Source: Actinomadura sp. K4S16
Lineage (GTDB): Bacteria; Actinomycetota; Actinomycetes; Streptosporangiales; Streptosporangiaceae
Length of the DNA stretch: 64,000 bases
Assembly: GCF_008327685.1 (NCBI RefSeq)
Contig: NZ_BDDE01000013.1
Location: 124,001 to 188,000, forward strand
Reading direction: 5' to 3'
The notes under the pieces are model-generated. The model was not told the DNA's origin. It worked only from the letters and a program-made list of their open reading frames with translations, and did no database searches. A program made the position numbers and the translations under genes. Below are positions 40,658 through 48,829 of this stretch, one piece after another. Each line of letters begins with the position of its first letter. The stretch's first letter is position 1.

Positions 40658-40915
40658 CTAGCGCTGGCGGAGGTCCTCGATCGCCTTGCGGAGCCGGTTC
40701 TCGTCGACGCGCCAGAAGTCGTGCTGGACGCCGTTGACCAGCGTGACGGGGATCTGCTCCCAGTACTGCTCGGTGTCCTGCTCCGACTGGGTGATGTCGC
40801 GCTCCTCCCACGGCACGCCGAGGTCGCGGGCGACGCGCTCGATCACCGCGCGGGCGTCCTCGCACAGGTGGCAGCCCGGCTTGCCGAGCAGCGTGATCAT
40901 GATCTCGCGCGGCAT
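40658..40915 (-). CDS. Glutaredoxin-like protein
   Basis: An 85-residue thioredoxin-fold protein with redox motif GCHLC (C15, C18) and the cis-Pro segment IPVTLVNG. It fits the glutaredoxin family DUF836. It begins 1 bp downstream of the ABM-fused membrane protein and the two are probably cotranscribed, so it may reduce a thiol in that pathway. Confidence 0.9.
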   Translation of the reverse strand: MPREIMITLLGKPGCHLCEDARAVIERVARDLGVPWEERDITQSEQDTEQYWEQIPVTLVNGVQHDFWRVDENRLRKAIEDLRQR

Positions 40916-40916
40916 G

Positions 40917-42245
40917 TCACCTTCCGGGGAACTCCGGCGCCGGGAGCGGCACCTTGGCCGGGCCGAGCTTCAGTTCGATCACGTTCGTGGCGATCACGTG
41001 GGTGCGCGACTCGGCGAGGAAGCGCTGCAGGTGCGGCTGCCGGCGGTGCGCGGCGAACGCGGACTCGTCCCGGAACAGCTGGTAGAAGATCCGCTGCGTG
41101 GGGCCGCCGACCACCTCGTGGCAGGCGAAGACCAGCGTGTCGGGCTCGGTCGCCAGCGCGGCCTTCACGAGGTCGGCGGCGAGCCGGTCGAAGGCGTCCT
41201 CGCGCCCGTCCAGCAGCGTGTAGACGGTGATCTGGCCGCAGGCGTTGGCCAGCTCGCCGCCGAGCGCGCCCGGCTTGGCCAGGCCGGCGAGCGGGGAGCG
41301 GTCGAGCGGACCGCCGAGCGGACCGTCGATCGCCGTGGGCCCGGCCGGGTTGTCGGGGTACATGGACCGCTCCGGGACGCCGGTGTTCTCGGGGATGCTG
41401 GTGTTCTCGGGGTAGCGCAGCTCCTCGGACGCGGGCTCCGGGAAGCGCAGCTCGCCGCGCCGGGGGTCCGGGGGTGGGGTGGGCGCCGGGACGGGCTCGG
41501 CCTTGGCGCGCCGGGGGTAGCCCTGCTCCTCGTAGCCGGTGTCGGGCTCGTCGCCGTACTCGTCGTAGCCGTCAGCGTCCTCGTCGTAGACGGGGATCGT
41601 GCGCATCGACCCGTACCAGACGAGGCCCGCGGCGGCGCCGAGCGCGATCAGCGCGAGCGGCGCGGGCAGGAACCCGCGGGTGCCGCTGACCACCAGCACG
41701 CCCGCCAGGGCGACCAGCGCCACCGGGATGAGCAGCTCCGCCGCCTCCTGGTCGCGCTTGCTGGCCAGCCACGCGGTCACGCCGGTGCACCCCGCGAGCG
41801 CGAGCACGGCGACGACGTGCCCGCCGTCGATCAGCAGCAGCGGCAGCGCGTCGTAGGTGGCGCCGGGCTTCGGCAGGCTCTTGCCGAGCGAGCCCTTCAG
41901 CGGGTCCAGGATCAGGATGACGATCGCGACGACCGTGTAGGAGATCGTGAACAACCAGGCGCCGAACCGGACCTGCACGTACCGGGCGATCAGCTCGATC
42001 ATGCCGAGCGCGAGCCAGACCGGCCCGATCAGCGCCGCGCCGAGCTCCATGACGCGGAACAGCGCGCCGTTGAAGCCCATCATGAAGCCGAGGCTCATGG
42101 ACAGCAGCGCGAGCGTCAGCCCGACCTGCGTGAACGACCAGGCGATCAGATAGAGCAGCCGGTCCTTGTAGGCGCGCTGAACCAGCAACCCGGTGGCCGC
42201 CAGGGCACCAAGGGTCGCCAGCAACGCGAGAAGAGCATCGACCAT
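40917..42245 (-). CDS. Membrane protein fused to an ABM-type domain
   Basis: A 442-residue two-part protein. Residues 1-215 contain about seven hydrophobic helices. A Pro/Glu/Tyr-rich linker follows to about 335, then a ferredoxin-like antibiotic-biosynthesis-monooxygenase (ABM) domain (ITVYTLLDGREDAF...FYQLFRDESAFAAHRRQPHLQRF). It is next to bldN, divergent, in the position Streptomyces uses for an ABM protein; its role is not established. Confidence 0.8.
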   Translation of the reverse strand: MVDALLALLATLGALAATGLLVQRAYKDRLLYLIAWSFTQVGLTLALLSMSLGFMMGFNGALFRVMELGAALIGPVWLALGMIELIARYVQVRFGAWLFTISYTVVAIVILILDPLKGSLGKSLPKPGATYDALPLLLIDGGHVVAVLALAGCTGVTAWLASKRDQEAAELLIPVALVALAGVLVVSGTRGFLPAPLALIALGAAAGLVWYGSMRTIPVYDEDADGYDEYGDEPDTGYEEQGYPRRAKAEPVPAPTPPPDPRRGELRFPEPASEELRYPENTSIPENTGVPERSMYPDNPAGPTAIDGPLGGPLDRSPLAGLAKPGALGGELANACGQITVYTLLDGREDAFDRLAADLVKAALATEPDTLVFACHEVVGGPTQRIFYQLFRDESAFAAHRRQPHLQRFLAESRTHVIATNVIELKLGPAKVPLPAPEFPGR

Positions 42246-42379
42246 CGCGCCCCCATGGTGCCCGATGCGCGGGGTTGACGGGTAACCGCGGGCAAGGAAC
42301 GCACCATTGCCTCGCGTACCTTTCGGTATCTAGAGTGGCACTTCACGCCGGAGGTCGCGTACGCCCCGAGGAGAACTGC

Positions 42380-43021
42380 ATGAGCAGCTTGACCCTCGAT
42401 GCCGGGGTCATCCCGCTTCCCCGGCATTCCCGCGGCTCCCTGACGCGTCCCGCCGACCGCTCGTCCGACAGGGCCGAGGTCCTCAAGGCGCTGGTGCTGC
42501 GGGCGCGGGACGGCGACGCCGAGGCGTTCGGCTCCCTCTACGACCACTACGTGGAACTCGTCTACCGGTACGTCTACTACCGGGTCGGGACGCACGCGCT
42601 CGCCGAGGACATCACCAGCGAGACGTTCCTGCGGGCGCTCCGCCGCATCTGCGACTTCCACTGGCAGGGCAAGGACTTCGGGGCCTGGCTGGTCACGATC
42701 GCCCGCAACCTGGTCGCCGACCACTTCAAGTCCGGCCGCTACCGGCTGGAGGTCTGCACTGCCGAGCTGATCGAGCCGGACCGCCCGCAGGAGGGGCCGG
42801 AGCGGGCCGTCCTGGACGCGATGACCAACCGAACCCTGCTGCGGGCCGTCCGGCGGCTGAACTCCGAGCAGCAGGAGTGCGTCGTGCTGCGCTTCCTGCA
42901 CGGGCTGTCGGTCGCCGAGACCGCGCTGATCATGGACAAGAAGCCGGGCGCGATCAAGGCGCTGCAGTACCGCGCGGTCCGGTCGCTGGCCCGCATGCTC
43001 CCGGACGACCTGCGCGGATGA
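42380..43021 (+). CDS. bldN: BldN-type ECF RNA polymerase sigma factor
   Basis: A 213-residue sigma factor with region 2 (SLYDHYVELVYRYVYYR, ITSETFLRALRRI) and region 4 (LNSEQQECVVLRFLHGLSVAETA, LIMDKKPGAIKALQYRAVRSL). BldN controls aerial-hypha genes in Streptomyces. The ATG at 42380 has GAGGAG 6 nt upstream; the N-terminal lead of about 25 residues is far shorter than the proregion of Streptomyces BldN. A small RsbN-like remnant follows downstream. Confidence 0.87.
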   Translation: MSSLTLDAGVIPLPRHSRGSLTRPADRSSDRAEVLKALVLRARDGDAEAFGSLYDHYVELVYRYVYYRVGTHALAEDITSETFLRALRRICDFHWQGKDFGAWLVTIARNLVADHFKSGRYRLEVCTAELIEPDRPQEGPERAVLDAMTNRTLLRAVRRLNSEQQECVVLRFLHGLSVAETALIMDKKPGAIKALQYRAVRSLARMLPDDLRG

Positions 43022-43416
43022 CCCCGCCCGCGGCGCTGATCCGCCGCGCCGACCCGCCGGGGCCGACCTGATCCGTCGCTTGAACCGCCAGTGCGGGCCG
43101 ACTGGATGGTTTATTAATGAACTACTGGGCCGTAACCCGGCCCACCGTCCGATCGTTCAAGCGGACAGGAGCGCGTTCGCGCCTGACGTCCGCAAGGGAG
43201 CGGCGAGTGAGAGCTCGGTGTTGACGAGGCGAGGAAAGATCGCAGAGCAGGGGAACGCGCTGGCCCGGTTGCGGGAGAGCGCCGCGGGTCCCGACCCGCG
43301 GTTCCGCGCCGTGCTGCGCGAGCGGTTGATGGCGGCCGCGAGCGACAGGGGTGAGGACTGTCGCAATCGCGACCGGAGGGAGGGGCACGGGGAGGCGGTT
43401 GACTAGGCTTCGCCTC
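43022..43416 (+). other. bldN-to-HAD gap with only the RsbN-like remnant
   Basis: 395 bp between bldN and the HAD gene. Apart from the small reading frame described separately, I see no gene. The segment 43075-43190 is AT-richer than its surroundings (GGTTTATTAATGAAC) and may hold a promoter or regulatory site. Confidence 0.4.
43218..43406 (+). pseudogene. Candidate truncated RsbN/DUF5667-like remnant
   Basis: A 62-residue frame from a GTG at 43218 (the open frame extends upstream to 43080, total 108 residues). The segment LRESAAGPDPRFRAVLRERLMAAA resembles the start of DUF5667 anti-sigma proteins such as RsbN, which usually continues through a membrane helix and outer domain. Here the frame ends after 25 more charged residues with no hydrophobic helix. 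It may be a decayed anti-sigma gene or a short cytoplasmic form. Confidence 0.5.
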
Positions 43417-44307
43417 ATGCGGCGATTCTGGCAGCCTCCGTTCTGGGGGCGCGGCAGGGACGAGGACCACAAGAGCGCGGGGCAGGTGGCCGCCGCCGCG
43501 GCGGCCGAGCCCGCCCCGCTCCCCGCGCCCGACCCCGCCGCCGCGGCGTTCTTCGACGTCGACAACACGATGATGCGCGGCGCGTCGATCTACTACTTCG
43601 CGCGCGGTCTCGCCGCCCGCAAGCTCTTCACCATGCGCGACCTCGCCATGTTCGCCTGGGGGCAGGCGGCGTTCCGCCTGCGCGGCAGCGAGAACTCCGA
43701 GCACATCGGCAGCGCCAAGGAGGCCGCGCTCGCGTTCGTCGCCGGGCAGAAGGTCAGCGCGATCGTCAAGCTGAGCGAGGAGATCTACGACGAGGTGATG
43801 GCCGACCGCATCTGGCACGGCACCCGCACCCTCGCGCTCCAGCACCTCGACTCGGGCCAGCAGGTGTGGCTCGTCACCGCCACACCCGTCGAGGTCGCCC
43901 GGACGATCGCGCACCGGCTCGGCCTCACCGGCGCCCTCGGCACGGTCGCCGAGACCCGCGAGGGCGTCTACACCGGCCGGCTCGTCGGGAACCTGCTGCA
44001 CGGGCCGGCGAAGGCGGAGGCCGTCCGGGCCCTGGCGCAGCGCGAGGGGCTCGACCTCGCGCGCTGCTCGGCCTACAGCGACTCGATCAACGACCTGCCG
44101 ATGCTGACCGCCGTCGGCCACCCGCACGCCGTCAACCCGGACGCGGAGCTGCGCGCCCACGCCCGCGACCACGGCTGGCCGATCCACGACTTCCGCACCG
44201 GCCGCAAGGTCACGATGGTCGCCCTCCCCGCCGCCGCAGGCGCCGGCGCCCTCGCGGGCGGCGTCGCGGCGGGCATAGCCCTCCGCCGCCACTACCGCAC
44301 AAGCTGA
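43417..44307 (+). CDS. HAD-family phosphatase, SerB-like
   Basis: A 296-residue HAD hydrolase. DVDNT at 47-51 holds the nucleophile and acid Asp; later motifs include VTATPVE and DSINDLPML. The N-terminus is Pro/Ala-rich and the C-terminus has one hydrophobic helix (MVALPAAAGAGALAGGVAAGIAL), so it may be membrane-anchored. In Streptomyces the homologue lies next to bldN-rsbN. Start is uncertain: ATG at 43417, GTG at 43351 and TTG at 43399 are all in frame; the ATG is the conservative choice. Confidence 0.87.
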   Translation: MRRFWQPPFWGRGRDEDHKSAGQVAAAAAAEPAPLPAPDPAAAAFFDVDNTMMRGASIYYFARGLAARKLFTMRDLAMFAWGQAAFRLRGSENSEHIGSAKEAALAFVAGQKVSAIVKLSEEIYDEVMADRIWHGTRTLALQHLDSGQQVWLVTATPVEVARTIAHRLGLTGALGTVAETREGVYTGRLVGNLLHGPAKAEAVRALAQREGLDLARCSAYSDSINDLPMLTAVGHPHAVNPDAELRAHARDHGWPIHDFRTGRKVTMVALPAAAGAGALAGGVAAGIALRRHYRTS

Positions 44308-44340
44308 AACGAGACCATTCGCGGCTGCCGGGCGCGCAAT

Positions 44341-44393
44341 GCCTGCCCCGTGGAGCCGACCTCGCTGTCGCGGGTCGCGTGCCATGGGCAGGC
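44341..44393. terminator. Bidirectional hairpin between convergent genes
   Basis: GCCTGCCC and GGGCAGGC (44341-44348, 44386-44393) flank a GC-rich loop in the gap between the HAD gene (+) and the orphan gene (-). Confidence 0.5.
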
Positions 44394-44394
44394 G

Positions 44395-44940
44395 TCAGCG
44401 AAAGCGGTCGGCGATCATCATGGTCCAGGCATAGAAGGCCGCGGGTTCGCCCAGTTCGTTCTGGATGCCAGGGGGGATGACCGGGGCGTTGGCGGCGTTG
44501 AGAAGGTCGCACAGGCCGAGATGGGCCCATTCCCAGACCATGGCGTCGAAATTGTAGGCGTGCATCAGCGGAGTGAGGCGCCGACGGATTTCAGCGACCT
44601 CCCGTGAGAGGAACCCGGCCTCGCGCAGACGGGTGAGGGTGGCGCGTTCGTCTTCGGGGTCGAAGCGGGTGTCGAGGAAGGGTTCGAGGAGGTCCGCCCA
44701 GGCGTCGAAGCGGGACCTGCGGGCGACGCCATTGCGGACACAGAACCGCTCAAGCTCCGACCGTTGCGCGCTGGGCAGGAACAGGGTCTCGCCGAGAGTC
44801 GTCCGGATCTCGGGTCTGATGGCCTTCCAGTCGGCGTCGCGGATCTGCGCGGGGGTGACCATTCCGGTGGGGTGGACGGTGGCACCGCGGAAGTCGTAGT
44901 ACAGGAAGCGGATGTGCTTCTCGGCGAAGACGACCTCCAT
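44395..44940 (-). CDS. Uncharacterised 181-residue protein
   Basis: No family recognised. It is a soluble, mixed alpha/beta-looking protein with conserved-type motifs FLYYDFRGATVHPTG near the N-terminus, a basic/Arg-rich centre and an aromatic C-terminal third (YNFDAMVWEWAHLGLCDLLNAA, AAFYAWTMMIADRF). No signal peptide or membrane helix. ATG at 44940; a longer in-frame extension upstream is Pro/Arg-rich and is not supported. Start of the accessory-looking region. Confidence 0.65.
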   Translation of the reverse strand: MEVVFAEKHIRFLYYDFRGATVHPTGMVTPAQIRDADWKAIRPEIRTTLGETLFLPSAQRSELERFCVRNGVARRSRFDAWADLLEPFLDTRFDPEDERATLTRLREAGFLSREVAEIRRRLTPLMHAYNFDAMVWEWAHLGLCDLLNAANAPVIPPGIQNELGEPAAFYAWTMMIADRFR

Positions 44941-45037
44941 CGGTTCAGGATGGCACTTCGCCAACCCCTCAAGAAGAGGACCGCACTGTGAAGCGCACCG
45001 CCTCGTCTGAACCGCTCTCGCCCCTCGCACACCCCCG

Positions 45038-45043
45038 TATAGT
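45038..45043 (+). promoter_or_regulatory. -10 element before the truncated gene
   Basis: TATAGT sits 32 bp before the ATG at 45075, with GGGAGG between them. No good -35 hexamer is seen 17 bp upstream. This supports former or present expression of the small frame. Confidence 0.4.
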
Positions 45044-45074
45044 GACCGGCGACAACGCACGGGAGGCCAGACGG

Positions 45075-45221
45075 ATGGACGCGGCGCAAGCGATTTCCCT
45101 GGTAGTGGAATGGATCCGCTCTCGCGGCCTGGATTACCCCACGACGGGATTGGTGGCGGACCGTTTCGGGGCCGGTTGGAGCGTGTACGCGCCGGTGGAC
45201 CCTGCACGCCACTCGCGCTGA
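45075..45221 (+). pseudogene. Truncated small reading frame
   Basis: A 48-residue frame with a good GGGAGG site 8 nt upstream: MDAAQAISLVVEWIRSRGLD..., ending shortly after GWSVYAPVD. The beginning looks like the N-terminal half of a small alpha/beta protein common in actinomycetes (possibly YrhB/Imm35-like, which are about 90-110 residues), so the second half appears replaced by unrelated sequence. The family is not certain. Confidence 0.45.
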
Positions 45222-45644
45222 CGTCCGGCGCCCTGCGGCGGGGAGCGCGACGTCGACGACGTCCCCCGCTGCCGGGCGGCGGGGCGACATTCGTCGCCGA
45301 GCCGGCCGACGCGCATCTCGCCCGTAACGCCGACTACCGCCGCGCCGTCGCATTTCATCGCGCGTATGCGCCGCGAGCCGCGACGGTGTCCCATACTGAA
45401 CTGGTGGTCGCGCTGCCCGAAGTCGCGCCGGCCCGCCCGGCGTCGAGGTCGTCGGCGAGAAGCACGTGAACATCCTGTGCCATGGGCCCAGAGCATGCAG
45501 GTCAGGCCACATGGCCAACCAGAAGTGGGGTGTCAAGGCTAGAGTTTCCCGATTTAGTCGGATGACTGCCCGTCAAGCACGCCTACGCTGACCGGGACAG
45601 CAAGCACCGCGTCTCTTCGCCGAGCCCGGTCTCGCTGCAGGTAG

Positions 45645-45674
45645 AGCCCCCCGGGGGTGGTAGCCCGGGGGGCT
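45645..45674 (+). terminator. Strong hairpin, possible end of a small RNA
   Basis: AGCCCCCCGGG / CCCGGGGGGCT, an 11-bp perfect stem with an 8-nt loop, followed by ACCGTCTTTCCCTC with a short T-rich stretch. No coding gene ends just upstream, so it could close a small RNA starting near 45560. Confidence 0.6.
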
Positions 45675-45871
45675 ACCGTCTTTCCCTCCTCGCCTCGAGT
45701 GCGGTCGCCGCGCCCTCTACCCGGTGCTTAGCGCGGGTCTACCGTGAATGCACGAAACATGCGCGTGCCATCACCGGATCTTCGCTCCCCTACCAGGGCG
45801 ATCTTGAGCAGCCGCGAGGCGTTCGCCGATCCAGTGAGTGCGCGCATCGGGCTCGGCGAAGGGACCAGGTG

Positions 45872-46093
45872 ATGTCCACCCGCTTTCGACCACCCCACCG
45901 CACCCCACGCACTCCGCCGCCCGGCGGGTTCGCGGCCGTCCTCACCCTCACCCTCGTCATCCTGGCCCTGGCCGGCGGTGTGATCTATCTGGTAGGGGCG
46001 GAAGAGCCGCTGGCAATCGCGGCGGCACTCGGCGCCCTGGCCGCAGTACTGCTGGCCATCCCGCCGATCATCAAGGCGATCCGGGGGGAATGA
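45872..46093 (+). CDS. Small two-helix membrane protein
   Basis: A 73-residue protein: a Pro/Arg-rich N-terminus (MSTRFRPPHRTPRTPPPGG) and two hydrophobic helices (AAVLTLTLVILALAGGVIYLV, LAIAAALGALAAVLLAIPPII). Unknown family. ATG at 45872; GTG at 45869 is also possible. It overlaps the Crp/Fnr gene by 4 bp (ATGA), so the two are translated together and the membrane protein may feed or sense a signal for that regulator. Confidence 0.7.
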   Translation: MSTRFRPPHRTPRTPPPGGFAAVLTLTLVILALAGGVIYLVGAEEPLAIAAALGALAAVLLAIPPIIKAIRGE

Positions 46094-46842
46094 CGATGGC
46101 CGCCAGCTTCTACGCCGCTCTCAGCTCCTCGGCTCGTCAGGCCTTCACCGACGCGGGCGTGCCACGGGAGTTCGTGCCCGAGTCGGTCATCTTTGCCCAA
46201 GGCTCACCAGCCCACTCTGTCGCCATCGTCCTGGACGGCCACGCCAAAATCGTCCGTCATGCCGCCGCAGGCCGTGACACCCTGCTGGCCATCCGGTCGT
46301 CCGGGCGGTTGCTGGGCGTTGAAGAGCTCGATGACTTGGGCGAGCGACTACGGCGTCGTTCGGCCACCCTCGCGCTCACCCGCGTGCGGGCACTGGTCAT
46401 CGAGAAGGGCCGGTTCTTCCAGGTGCTGCACGACCGTGGCAGTGGCATGTCCGCGCTACTGACCGAAATGCGCAACAACGTACTCGAATATCAAGCCCGC
46501 GCTACCAGTATGAACACCGACAGCGTCAAACAACGCCTGGCCAAGGCCCTGCTCGCGCTACTGCCGAGGGAGCCCGGCCAAGCCGTGCCCGGCCCGGGCC
46601 GCATCGTGCACAACCTCACTCAGGCCGACCTCGCCCAGCTCATCGGCGCCGCCCGCGAAACCGTCGAACGCACCCTGGGCGAATGGCGCACCGCCAACAT
46701 TCTCATCACCGACTACCGCTCTGTGGTCGTCCTGAGCCCCGGTCGGCTCTTACGCCTCATCGGCTTGGACGAAGACGGGCACCCCCTGCACCATCTGACA
46801 CCACTCGCCCGTAACCCGCGCACGAGCGGACCCGAGGTCTGA
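46090..46842 (+). CDS. Crp/Fnr-family transcriptional regulator
   Basis: A 250-residue regulator with a cyclic-nucleotide-binding-like domain (about 5-130, with SVAIVLDGHAKIV and RSSGRLLG) and a C-terminal winged HTH at 176-200 (TQADLAQLIGAARETVERTLGEW). No Cys for an FNR-type cluster. The ATG at 46090 gives a 4-bp overlap with the membrane protein; ATG 46096, with G6 8 nt upstream, is also possible. Confidence 0.88.
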   Translation: MTMAASFYAALSSSARQAFTDAGVPREFVPESVIFAQGSPAHSVAIVLDGHAKIVRHAAAGRDTLLAIRSSGRLLGVEELDDLGERLRRRSATLALTRVRALVIEKGRFFQVLHDRGSGMSALLTEMRNNVLEYQARATSMNTDSVKQRLAKALLALLPREPGQAVPGPGRIVHNLTQADLAQLIGAARETVERTLGEWRTANILITDYRSVVVLSPGRLLRLIGLDEDGHPLHHLTPLARNPRTSGPEV

Positions 46843-47171
46843 GACGAGACGGCCAGCCAGAACACCATCCCGCCAGGCAACCCGGGGAGACTCGGATCCT
46901 GGCGCCGTGGGTGGGTTCGTGGTCGGAGCCGCCTTCTGGTTGTCCATCCTGCACGGCGCGCCCCGCCAGGCCTGGACACTGCGCCGCCCGCTCAAGCACG
47001 CCCCACCCGCCTGTCCAGATTTCGTGCGTGCGCGCCAGCCGGACGGTGGGCCCGGAGAAGACGAGAATCCGTCAGCCCCCCTTATGGCCATGCGGTGGCG
47101 AGGAGGGAAGAACAGCCCATCGACTGCTTTCGAGTCTCGCATTGCCGCGCCGCCTGCCGGGCCCAGTCGGC
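46843..47171. other. 329-bp intergenic stretch
   Basis: Between the Crp/Fnr gene and the DUF998 gene, which run toward each other. Reading frames here lack ribosome-binding sites and recognisable families; I see no repeats or clear terminator. Confidence 0.4.
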
Positions 47172-47840
47172 TCAACCCGGGCCTCGCCGGAGCAGTCCGG
47201 CGGCGACCACGCTGAAGTAGCCGAATCCGATCGTGATGCTGATCCGTTGCCACAGGCCGTGGTAGCTGCCGGTCTGCGTGTCGGCGTCATAGAGGGCGAC
47301 GGCGACCAGCAGCGTCGCCATGGCCGCGACCGCGCTGACGATCGAGTACCACATCCAGCCCCACTGCTTCTCGGTCGCGAAGCGGGCGGCGAGTACGAGT
47401 ATGGCGATGGTCATGACACCCCAGGTCGGGAACAGGTTCGCATCGTGGATCTGGCTGTGCAGGGTGGGGTTCGCGGTTCCGGCACTCCCCGCGGGATAGC
47501 CGGGTTTCGGGTCGGCGACGAACACCCCGGCCACCACCAGTCCGAGCCCGAACAGGCCGACGAGCACCGGTGCCGCGAGTGCGCCGCGTCCGGGGCGCAG
47601 CACGGTCCGCAGGCCGAAGGCGAAGCAGATCGTGAGCGTGCCGGCAAGGACGAAGTTGGCGATCATGAGCCAACCGCGGTCGCCGTTGGCGAGTTCACTG
47701 CCGAAGTGGTCCAGCGCGTCGTAGCCGGGGCGCGTGAGGCTGTCGAGCAGCAGCACGACGACGTACAGCGCCGGGCCGAGGCCGGCGAGCAACAGGACCC
47801 GGGTACGCGCGGGCAGCGGATTCGAAGCCGACAGTGTCAC
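47172..47840 (-). CDS. DUF998 membrane protein
   Basis: A 222-residue protein with about six membrane helices and the DUF998 pattern (DALDHFGSELANGDRGWLMIANFVLAG, VFVADPKPGYPAG, LHSQIHDANLF). Function unknown. It diverges from the hydrolase/TetR pair, and the twin operators at 47867-47903 lie only 27 bp before its start, so it is likely in the same regulon. Confidence 0.9.
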   Translation of the reverse strand: MTLSASNPLPARTRVLLLAGLGPALYVVVLLLDSLTRPGYDALDHFGSELANGDRGWLMIANFVLAGTLTICFAFGLRTVLRPGRGALAAPVLVGLFGLGLVVAGVFVADPKPGYPAGSAGTANPTLHSQIHDANLFPTWGVMTIAILVLAARFATEKQWGWMWYSIVSAVAAMATLLVAVALYDADTQTGSYHGLWQRISITIGFGYFSVVAAGLLRRGPG

Positions 47841-47866
47841 GAGGAGTCCTCCAGATCGCGAGATGC

Positions 47867-47903
47867 TGTCTACACTGTAGACAGCGACCTACACTGTAGA
47901 CCA
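47867..47903. promoter_or_regulatory. Twin operators for the TetR regulator
   Basis: Site 1 (47867-47883) TGTCTACACTGTAGACA has perfect 7-bp arms. Site 2 (47887-47903) contains CTACACTGTAG and has weaker flanks. The centres are 19 bp apart, so both face the same side of the DNA. They occupy the divergent promoter region of the DUF998 and hydrolase/TetR genes. Confidence 0.85.
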
Positions 47904-47926
47904 CGTGTGAACCGCATGGAGGTGGC

Positions 47927-48829
47927 ATGACATCCGCAGGAGCCGCGGATCTGGTCCGGAGTCCCGGTGCCAGGCTGTACACGGAAAGGACGGGGCAGGG
48001 GCCCGCGCTGGTGCTCGTCCCCGGAGGCGGCGGCGACGCGGCGATGTACGGCGATGTCGTCCGGCCGCTGGCGGAACGGTTCACCGTGATCACGTTCGAC
48101 CGGCGGGGGAACTCCCGCAGCCCGCTCGACGACGAGTCCGGCCCCGTCGGGGTCGCGGAGCAGGCGGCCGACGTCGTCGCCGTGCTGGACCACCACGGGA
48201 TCGATCGCGCCTTCGTCTTCGGCAGCAGCGGCGGCGCGATCATCACCCTGGAACTGCTCGCCGCGCATGAGAGCCGCCTGCTCGGCGCTGTGGTCCACGA
48301 GCCGCCGCTGGTTCAGGTCCTCCCCGGCGGGCCCGAACAGCGGCAGTTGGACGAGCTGCGCCGGATCGCTGACACGGAGGGGCCGTTGCGGGCGTTCACC
48401 GCTTTCGCGGCCATGACGATGCCCACGCCGCCCCGGTCACTCCAGACTCGCCCCGGCCGTGTCCTGCTGGCGGCGATGATGCGGGTCGTGCTGGCCCTCG
48501 GCCGGATGTCGCGGCGGGTGACCGGACGCGAGCCGGGCGGGACGCAACGCCTGCTCGGCAACGCCGGCATCCTCTTCCGCCGCGAGTTGCCCGCGTTCTG
48601 CTACGAATACGAACCGGACCTGGCGGCCCTGCGCTCGGTCTCGGTGCCGTGGCGGCCGGCCACCGGCCAGGACAGCGTCGGCCGTCTCTACCACCGACCT
48701 GCTCACGTCCTCGGTGAGACACTCGGCATACCCTGCGTGGAATTCCCCGGAGGACACACGGCATATCAGCAACACCCGCAGGCGTTCGCACACCGGTTGA
48801 CCGAGATCCTGGACCAGCTGCACCGATGA
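47927..48829 (+). CDS. Alpha/beta hydrolase
   Basis: A 300-residue hydrolase with the oxyanion region VLVPGGGGDAAMYG, nucleophile elbow GSSGG at 99-103 (Ser101) and a C-terminal His in FPGGHTAY. The acid residue is not obvious. It overlaps the TetR gene by 4 bp and shares its operators, so it is probably a TetR-controlled enzyme. Substrate unknown. Confidence 0.92.
   Translation: MTSAGAADLVRSPGARLYTERTGQGPALVLVPGGGGDAAMYGDVVRPLAERFTVITFDRRGNSRSPLDDESGPVGVAEQAADVVAVLDHHGIDRAFVFGSSGGAIITLELLAAHESRLLGAVVHEPPLVQVLPGGPEQRQLDELRRIADTEGPLRAFTAFAAMTMPTPPRSLQTRPGRVLLAAMMRVVLALGRMSRRVTGREPGGTQRLLGNAGILFRRELPAFCYEYEPDLAALRSVSVPWRPATGQDSVGRLYHRPAHVLGETLGIPCVEFPGGHTAYQQHPQAFAHRLTEILDQLHR

Larger units (their letters stand above)
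44941..45871. other. Gene-poor stretch with remnants and a hairpin
   Basis: About 930 bp with no complete gene. It holds the truncated reading frame at 45075-45221 and a strong hairpin near 45645-45674 (separate entries). Between 45222 and 45560 no frame has a believable start or family, and the base use is mixed, consistent with a decayed segment. Confidence 0.5.

Noticed and set aside
45110..45469. 119-codon frame after the truncated gene
   Set aside because: No start signal and Arg/Pro-rich low-complexity content; not a clear frameshifted continuation of the family.
46907..47215. 102-codon plus-strand frame
   Set aside because: No ribosome-binding site, no family, and it runs into the antisense end of the DUF998 gene.
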